64,000 nt of DNA. It comes from Eutrophocola sp965661105. Its GTDB lineage: Bacteria; Pseudomonadota; Gammaproteobacteria; Pseudomonadales; Pseudohongiellaceae. The position numbers and the translations under genes are program-made. The stretch is from positions 14,627-78,626 of the forward strand of contig CBFICR010000006.1 in NCBI GenBank assembly GCA_965661105.1, read 5' to 3'. This document shows positions 59,108-64,000 of this stretch, piece by piece. Below the pieces are notes generated by a model, which ran no database searches, was not told where the DNA came from, and saw nothing but the letters and a program-made list of their open reading frames with translations. The stretch's first letter is position 1. Every line of letters starts with the position of its first letter.

Positions 59108-59183
59108 TGGTGCTCACATCCGGAGTTGAACCGGAGACCTCATCATTACCAATGATGCGCTCTACCAACTGAGCTATGCGAGC
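59108..59183 (-). tRNA. tRNA-Thr (GGT anticodon)
   Basis: The minus strand gives a 76-base cloverleaf starting GCTCGCATAGCTCAGTTGGT, anticodon GGT in CATTGGTAATG, T arm CCGGTTCAACTCCGG, and an encoded CCA. It is the last tRNA before tuf, as thrT is before tufB in E. coli. Confidence 0.96.
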
Positions 59184-59323
59184 ATCGTATGCCTAGTTGA
59201 TTAACGGATCGTCAACCTGAACTCCCAAGCCCTTTGCCTCCCTTTTCGTCTGATGAAAGAGATCTTTCATCAGCAATAATCCATACTACAACCAATACAT
59301 AACCAATAAATCAGTCATAACTA

Positions 59324-59397
<74 letters not shown>

Positions 59398-59538
59398 AAA
59401 TCCTTCTCAAACACTCGCCTACCAGTTTCCTACCAGGCTCGCAAAACAAAAAACAGAGGACCAAAAACTCCCGTTCGAAGAGTTCTTCGTCCACTGTTTT
59501 CTGTATATCTTTGCCACCAGGTCTGCAGAAATCCTGAC

Positions 59539-59622
59539 TGGTGGAGGGGGGTGGATTTGAACCACCGAAGCTTGCGCGTCAGATTTACAGTCTGATCCCT
59601 TTGACCACTCGGGAACCCCTCC
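59539..59622 (-). tRNA. tRNA-Tyr (GTA anticodon)
   Basis: The minus strand gives an 84-base cloverleaf with a long variable arm, starting GGAGGGGTTCCCGAGTGGTC, anticodon GTA in GACTGTAAATC, and an encoded CCA. It is the first gene of the tRNA-tuf unit, 50 bases from the promoter. Confidence 0.96.
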
Positions 59623-59672
59623 AACAAAGCATCAGACGAATTTCAACCACCTGGCTCTACACAGAGCGGGGC

Positions 59673-59701
59673 ATTTTAGGGGAATCACTGGCTTGATGCA
59701 A
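59673..59701 (-). promoter_or_regulatory. Promoter of the tRNA-tuf operon, inside the 3' end of the SPOR gene
   Basis: On the minus strand TTGCAT (59701-59696) and TAAAAT (59678-59673) are exactly 17 bases apart. The sequence after the -10 is GC-rich (GCCCCGC), the discriminator typical of stringently controlled tRNA and rRNA promoters. The -35 overlaps the last codons of the upstream gene. Confidence 0.75.
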
Positions 59702-60347
59702 TCGTTTCGCAAGGTTTTTCTATTACTTCCAGCTCAAGACCACCTGACAGCAAATCAAGCAATTCTGAGCCTTGCAACAATGCCTGGGACAAGCCTTCTA
59801 TAGTGACCCAAATCTCGTTACTGGTAGTGGCTATATCTTCGATGGATGTAGCAAAACCCTGGCCTGCAAGGCTTTCCTGAAGTCCCAGAGCAAGGCTTTC
59901 CTGGCTGAATAATCCCAGCGAAATACCCCCCGATAACTCCCCCGTGGTTATTATAAAGCTCTCAATATTGTTCTGCTGAAGCTCATTCAGGGTCTGTCGA
60001 GCCGCGGTATCAGAATTAAAAGGAGGCATATATACCCGATAATTCACCGATTCTTCGGTGGGAAGCAACTCTGCCCTGGCATCCAGGCCCCTCTCCAGCA
60101 GGGTAGTGACAAGAAAGTCACTCTCTTCTGTATTATTAAAAACGCCCAGTGAAATGCAGCTTGGTGGCTCAGATTGTTCAGGCTGCTCAGGAACCATGAC
60201 GCGCACCTCACTGAGCAACTGCAAGGAACGCGAAGCCTCACGGCTTGGGGCCCGCACCATAACACTACCCTGCTCAGCTGGACGATAGAAGTTCCATCCC
60301 ATATAAGATAGATTGGCGAGTAACAGCAGAACGGCAAAAGTACGCAT
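59685..60347 (-). CDS. SPOR-domain-like single-pass membrane protein
   Basis: This 220-residue protein has an N-terminal membrane helix (FAVLLLLANLSYMGWNF) and a region near residues 83-137 (CISLGVFNNTEESDFLVTTL and YRVYMPPFNSDTAARQTLNE) of the SPOR type, which binds denuded peptidoglycan at division sites. A second similar repeat follows (GISLGLFSQESLALGLQESL). A SPOR-like gene between coaX and the tRNA-Tyr/tuf cluster is also found in Pseudomonas. Confidence 0.8.
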   Translation of the reverse strand: MRTFAVLLLLANLSYMGWNFYRPAEQGSVMVRAPSREASRSLQLLSEVRVMVPEQPEQSEPPSCISLGVFNNTEESDFLVTTLLERGLDARAELLPTEESVNYRVYMPPFNSDTAARQTLNELQQNNIESFIITTGELSGGISLGLFSQESLALGLQESLAGQGFATSIEDIATTSNEIWVTIEGLSQALLQGSELLDLLSGGLELEVIEKPCETIASSQ

Positions 60348-60477
60348 ATTGGTATTATATTGAACCAGGTGTTTTATCTATAGCTTACTGTACTTCTCTT
60401 ATCGGTATATTTTTTACCTATATAAAGAACCAACAAGGGTAATAGACATACTTTTATTAAAGCAAATTACAAAATTA

Positions 60478-61272
60478 CTATGGCAAGGCAATAGAAAGAC
60501 CGTCCAGCACCAGGTTTTTTTCAACCCGGTGTGGCCAGGAAAGATGCTTACTCAATAACTCGGCGTCGCCTCCAGTCAGGAACCATTGCGGGTTATTTGT
60601 TTCGGCGCTGTCATCCTTATCAGTATCACCTTTGCCAAACTCCCGATAGCAGCGATCAGCAAAACCTGTGAGCATAGCGACAATACCTCCGGTAATTGCT
60701 GCCTGGGTACTTTTTCCCGGCAGTGGTGAGGTCCACTGTTCAAAGGAGATTTTCAGCGCAGGAGTTTTTTGGGCGAGACTCTCCTGCATCAGGTATAAAC
60801 CAGGAACAATAAATCCTCCCTGGTGAATTCCTTCTGCATCAAGCAAGTCACAAGTGGCGGCACTGCCACAATCAAGAATGCCACATGCCCCCCGTGCGAT
60901 TTTATAGGCGGCAAGCATGGCCAGCCAGCGATCCACACCCATAGTGGAGATATCCGTATAGGAATTAGTGACCCCGCCACAATGACTTTCTACCAGGGCA
61001 AACTCTGCCTCAAGATGCCATTTATCACGCAACCAGGAAGACAGCGCTGTATCAAATCCAGCCCCCCGGACCGAGGATACGCGCGCCCTGGTCAGCTCAT
61101 CCCCAAACTGACTACCCAGAGCGGAAAACACCTTATCCAACGCGCTAGAGCCAGCTTCTACTGCAGGTAACGCCGGGCTATTTAACACAGTGTCGGCGAT
61201 CACTGTTTCTTGATGAGCATCAATAACGCGCCATTTTATTCTGCTGTTGCCAGCATCTACTTCAAGAATCAT
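60478..61272 (-). CDS. coaX: Type III pantothenate kinase
   Basis: This 264-residue protein has the ASKHA phosphate motif MILEVDAGNSRIKWRV, GVDRWLAMLAAYK, and the CDLLDAEGIHQGGFIVPGLY stretch. It phosphorylates pantothenate with ATP and is insensitive to CoA feedback. Its start overlaps the birA stop by 11 bases, so both are translationally coupled. A 130-base gap separates it from the SPOR-like gene. Confidence 0.94.
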   Translation of the reverse strand: MILEVDAGNSRIKWRVIDAHQETVIADTVLNSPALPAVEAGSSALDKVFSALGSQFGDELTRARVSSVRGAGFDTALSSWLRDKWHLEAEFALVESHCGGVTNSYTDISTMGVDRWLAMLAAYKIARGACGILDCGSAATCDLLDAEGIHQGGFIVPGLYLMQESLAQKTPALKISFEQWTSPLPGKSTQAAITGGIVAMLTGFADRCYREFGKGDTDKDDSAETNNPQWFLTGGDAELLSKHLSWPHRVEKNLVLDGLSIALP

Positions 61273-62275
61273 TTATTGCGGACTTCCTGAGGCTGACTTC
61301 ACCCCCGTTTACCATTTGGATACCCTGACTTGTTTCCAGTAACAACGCGCCGGTTTCAGATATTCCCCGGGCAATACCCGGCACTTTGGAGCCTGTCGTA
61401 ATCAATTCAACATGCTGGTCTTTCATAACATCATTATCCTGCCACTCGACTATAAAGCTCTTCAAGCCATTGCGCTCAAATTCCTCAAGGGCGGACATTA
61501 TATGGCAGATGACCCGACTCACCAGCAAGTTACGGTTCATGCCTTTTCCCGTCAGCTGATATAAATCGGTCCAGGGCTGGCTCACCTGCTCCATGGCCTC
61601 AGGTTGATTTCTGACATTAATTCCAGCACCTATCGTCAACTGACAGATACCTGAAATATCACCGCTGATTTCCAACAATATCCCAGCCAGTTTCTTTCCT
61701 CCAACAAGAATATCATTGGGCCATTTAACTCCAAGCCCGGGAACCCCCAGTTCCCTGAGGGCACGAATAATGGCTAGTCCGACTGCCAGACTTATACCTT
61801 CCGTTGCCACTACACCGGTATCAATCAAACGCACCATAGTGAGATATATATTCTGCCCAAAAGGGCTTACCCACAGTCGACCCCGCCTGCCTTTTCCACT
61901 GCTTTGCTGCTCTGCCAGATGAATGGAATATTGTCCCGGTTGCAGCAGCAGCTTCCCTTCCTGCATTAAACGCATGGCATGACTATTGGTGGAATCAATA
62001 GTGTCGAGAATTTCCAGCTGAGCAATTAAACTCTTGCTCGTTTCAGGTAATCCGGAATGAATCGTCGATGATTCCAGAAGCGTTATTGGATAGTTAAGCT
62101 TATAGCCCTTTCCGCGCACAGCATGCACTTCAAGACCAAGGTCAGAAAACTTGCCGATATTTTTCCAGATTGCTGAACGACTTATACCAAGCTGCTTTCC
62201 AAGTTCAGAGCCAGAGTGAAACCTCCCATCAGAAAGAATACTTATTAAGGGAAGCAATGAACCGGTGCCAGTCAT
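61262..62275 (-). CDS. birA: Biotin--protein ligase / biotin operon repressor
   Basis: This 337-residue protein has an N-terminal HTH (SGSELGKQLGISRSAIWKNI at about 21-40), the biotin-adenylate site SSGKGRRGRLWVSPFG (125-140), KWPNDILVGGKKLAGIL (184-200), and a C-terminal SH3-like domain. It attaches biotin to AccB and, through the HTH, can repress biotin genes, as in E. coli. It is the first gene of the birA-coaX unit. It follows the amt gene, with a terminator between. Confidence 0.95.
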   Translation of the reverse strand: MTGTGSLLPLISILSDGRFHSGSELGKQLGISRSAIWKNIGKFSDLGLEVHAVRGKGYKLNYPITLLESSTIHSGLPETSKSLIAQLEILDTIDSTNSHAMRLMQEGKLLLQPGQYSIHLAEQQSSGKGRRGRLWVSPFGQNIYLTMVRLIDTGVVATEGISLAVGLAIIRALRELGVPGLGVKWPNDILVGGKKLAGILLEISGDISGICQLTIGAGINVRNQPEAMEQVSQPWTDLYQLTGKGMNRNLLVSRVICHIMSALEEFERNGLKSFIVEWQDNDVMKDQHVELITTGSKVPGIARGISETGALLLETSQGIQMVNGGEVSLRKSAINDS

Positions 62276-62321
62276 GGTTTAAAAATATCTCGTGAAAAAT
62301 GCTTAAAAAAAAAGAACCTGC

Positions 62322-62355
62322 AAAAAAAATCCGGAAAGCCAGGCTATCCGGATTC
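62322..62355 (-). terminator. Rho-independent terminator after amt
   Basis: On the minus strand AATCCGGA and TCCGGATT close a loop (TAGCCTGGCTT), followed by seven T. It lies 40 bases after the amt stop and isolates it from birA. Confidence 0.9.
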
Positions 62356-62393
62356 TAAGCTGCTCAGCGCTGGCAGTTAAGCCAATAGTAACT

Positions 62394-63692
62394 TTACATG
62401 TCATAACCTCGTTCATCATGTAATACGATATCCAGACCAACGGCTTCTTCTTCTTCAGTAACACGCAATCCAGTAACTGCCTTCACTATCTTCAAAACAA
62501 TAAACGTTAATACAGCAGTATAGACCAACGTAGCAATAATACCCGTAAGCTGCACCAACAACTGACTCCCCATCGTCATGCCTTCAGCATATCCCTGTCC
62601 ACTTAATACGCCCAGGCCTGCAGATGCGAAGACTCCGGCCAGAAAGGTTCCCAGAATGCCTCCAACCCCATGGACGGGAAAGACATCCAGTGAGTCATCA
62701 ATTTTGAATGTATTTTTTATCAGCTGGGTGGCGAAAAAACAAACAATACCTGCAATAAGACCAATAATCAGCGCTCCGCCCGGTCCAACAAAGCCGGATG
62801 CAGGAGTGATAGTGCCCAACCCCGCAACCATGCCTGTCACAACGCCAAGTACCGAGGCCTTGCCATACTTTATCCTCTCCATCAGTATCCACGACAATGA
62901 ACCGGCTGCTGCTGAAATATGTGTGACCAACATGGCCATGGAAGCATTGCCATCTGCAGCCAATGCACTGCCGCCATTAAATCCAAACCAGCCCACCCAG
63001 AGCATGCCGGCTCCGGTTACTGTCATTGTCATGTTATGGGGGGGCATGGGTGTTTTTCCAAACCCGCTGCGTGTACCGATAACCAGCGCACAAACCAGTG
63101 AAGCCACACCGGCAGTTATATGAACTACGGTGCCGCCGGCAAAATCCAGTAAACCCATTTCAAACAGCCAGCCACCTTCGGCCCACACCCAATGCGTTAC
63201 CGGGGCATATACCAATACCAGCCATAACACACTGAACAACATGACCCCGCTGTATTTAACCCGCTCCGCAAAACCACCAAAAATCAATGCTGGCGTTATG
63301 ACGGCAAAGGTCATTTGGAAGAGCGCAAAAAGTGATTCCGGAATGGTGCCTGAAACAGATTCTTCCTCCACATTGGCAAAAAGAATGTTGCCAAATCCAC
63401 CAATGAACCCATTACCTTCACTAAAGGCAAGGCTGTAACCCAATATCAACCACACCAAAGAAGCCACACAGGTGATTGAAAAACACTGCATCAACACGGA
63501 AAGCACATTACGAACCCGAACCAATCCGCCGTAAAAAAGCGAAAGCCCGGGAATGGTCATAAAAAGAACCAGTGCCGTGGACGTCATTATCCAGGCAGTA
63601 TCTGCAGCGTCGATTTCCTGAGCTACCGAAATAGCAGGCACTAATAGCAGACCAAGTAAACTAAAGCCCTTGGCTAGTGATTTCTGAAACAT
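62394..63692 (-). CDS. amt: Ammonium transporter (Amt family)
   Basis: This 432-residue protein has a signal peptide (LLGLLLVPAISVAQE) and eleven predicted membrane helices. The twin-His region is marked by YAPVTHWVWAEGG and FPVHGVGGILGTFLAGVF, and GFNGGSALAADGNASMAMLV is the Amt signature. It conducts ammonium across the inner membrane under nitrogen limitation. A glnK gene is often beside amt; none is visible up to the right edge. Confidence 0.94.
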   Translation of the reverse strand: MFQKSLAKGFSLLGLLLVPAISVAQEIDAADTAWIMTSTALVLFMTIPGLSLFYGGLVRVRNVLSVLMQCFSITCVASLVWLILGYSLAFSEGNGFIGGFGNILFANVEEESVSGTIPESLFALFQMTFAVITPALIFGGFAERVKYSGVMLFSVLWLVLVYAPVTHWVWAEGGWLFEMGLLDFAGGTVVHITAGVASLVCALVIGTRSGFGKTPMPPHNMTMTVTGAGMLWVGWFGFNGGSALAADGNASMAMLVTHISAAAGSLSWILMERIKYGKASVLGVVTGMVAGLGTITPASGFVGPGGALIIGLIAGIVCFFATQLIKNTFKIDDSLDVFPVHGVGGILGTFLAGVFASAGLGVLSGQGYAEGMTMGSQLLVQLTGIIATLVYTAVLTFIVLKIVKAVTGLRVTEEEEAVGLDIVLHDERGYDM

Positions 63693-64000
63693 GGCTCCCC
63701 CTCAGAGAATTATTATTATTTTTTGATCGGCGAAGCTTGCGATGGTGTATTTTTAAACAATCAGACCTTTTTTGAGGCGCTTGCACCAACAACGAGCATA
63801 AAAGAAATACCCGGATGTAACAAGACCAGAAGAGCAGGAAATATGGTGCGAAGAGAGCTATTTTAGGGATGGTTGCACAGCCCGTCATGGGCTCTCTGAC
63901 CTCATAATGCGCTGAAATTTCAGCTACTTTTGCCAAGCCTTATTTTTCCGCAATTTATCCAACAAATTCAGGCGCAGTATTGGGCCGCAGGCACTTTTCA
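63693..64000. other. Upstream region of amt, no gene recognised
   Basis: These 308 bases hold AATTATTATTATT just before amt and no clear sigma-54 box (GG-N10-GC) in my reading. A 14-codon frame at the far right on the minus strand, ending with TAA at 63955, could be the tail of a gene beyond the window, but is too short to call. Confidence 0.3.

Noticed and set aside
63661..63936. A 91-codon minus-strand frame upstream of amt
   Set aside because: It overlaps the amt start, has no recognisable features and lacks a ribosome-binding site.
63955..64000. Possible C-terminal end of a gene entering from the right
   Set aside because: Only 14 codons and a stop are visible, too little to support a call.

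Overview
The window is a piece of a gammaproteobacterial chromosome of moderate GC. The ribosomal, RpoA/B/C, EF-Tu and SecY proteins are typical of the class. The order birA-coaX-SPOR gene-tRNAs-tuf and the divergent finR/fpr pair resemble Pseudomonas-like and marine gammaproteobacteria. No species can be named from the sequence alone.

Left part (1-27 kb) is an accessory and metabolic patchwork. It opens with three related type IV pilin-like sequences: one intact gene on the minus strand, one intact and C-terminally extended gene on the plus strand, and behind it a copy that lacks its N-terminus and is frameshifted. A secreted repeat-rich protein follows. Next comes a probable catabolic operon: a vanillyl-alcohol-oxidase-type flavoprotein, a small cytochrome c, and a sodium:solute symporter that seems to use an ATC start. 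A REP-associated tyrosine transposase (RAYT) with repeat arrays, and a truncated second RAYT copy, bracket finR/fpr, a TraB/GumN fragment and a DUF2975/XRE pair. Then come a BlaI/M56 pair, a PNPOx-DUF1348-CMD operon with a divergent LysR regulator, a frameshifted small membrane-protein gene, and an IS91-type transposase remnant. The rest is SYLF, GDPD, DUF3617, a fused PyrD-PyrK, glutaminase, an exported FAH-family protein, and an alanine-glyoxylate-type aminotransferase.

Right part (27-60 kb) is a continuous minus-strand gene-expression block. In transcription order it is tRNA-Tyr, tRNA-Gly, tRNA-Thr, tuf, tRNA-Trp, secE, nusG, rplKAJL, rpoBC, rpsLG, fusA, then the S10, spc and alpha operons ending at rplQ and a strong terminator. 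It makes translation factors, RNA polymerase, the SecYE core and most ribosomal proteins. Visible control elements include a GC-discriminator promoter before the tRNA-tuf unit, an L10 leader before rplJ, a long rplL-rpoB hairpin, and a near-consensus promoter before rpsJ. There is no tuf gene between fusA and rpsJ. Upstream of the block lie birA, coaX and a SPOR-like gene, and then an ammonium transporter gene at the right edge.

The most unusual signals are the pilin locus with its leaderless paralogue, the ATC-start symporter, the RAYT/REP arrays and other small palindromic repeats that have broken neighbouring genes, the PyrD-PyrK fusion, a dispersed AAGTCGCAAGT-type repeat in intergenic gaps, and a four-unit 18-bp tandem repeat in the secE leader.
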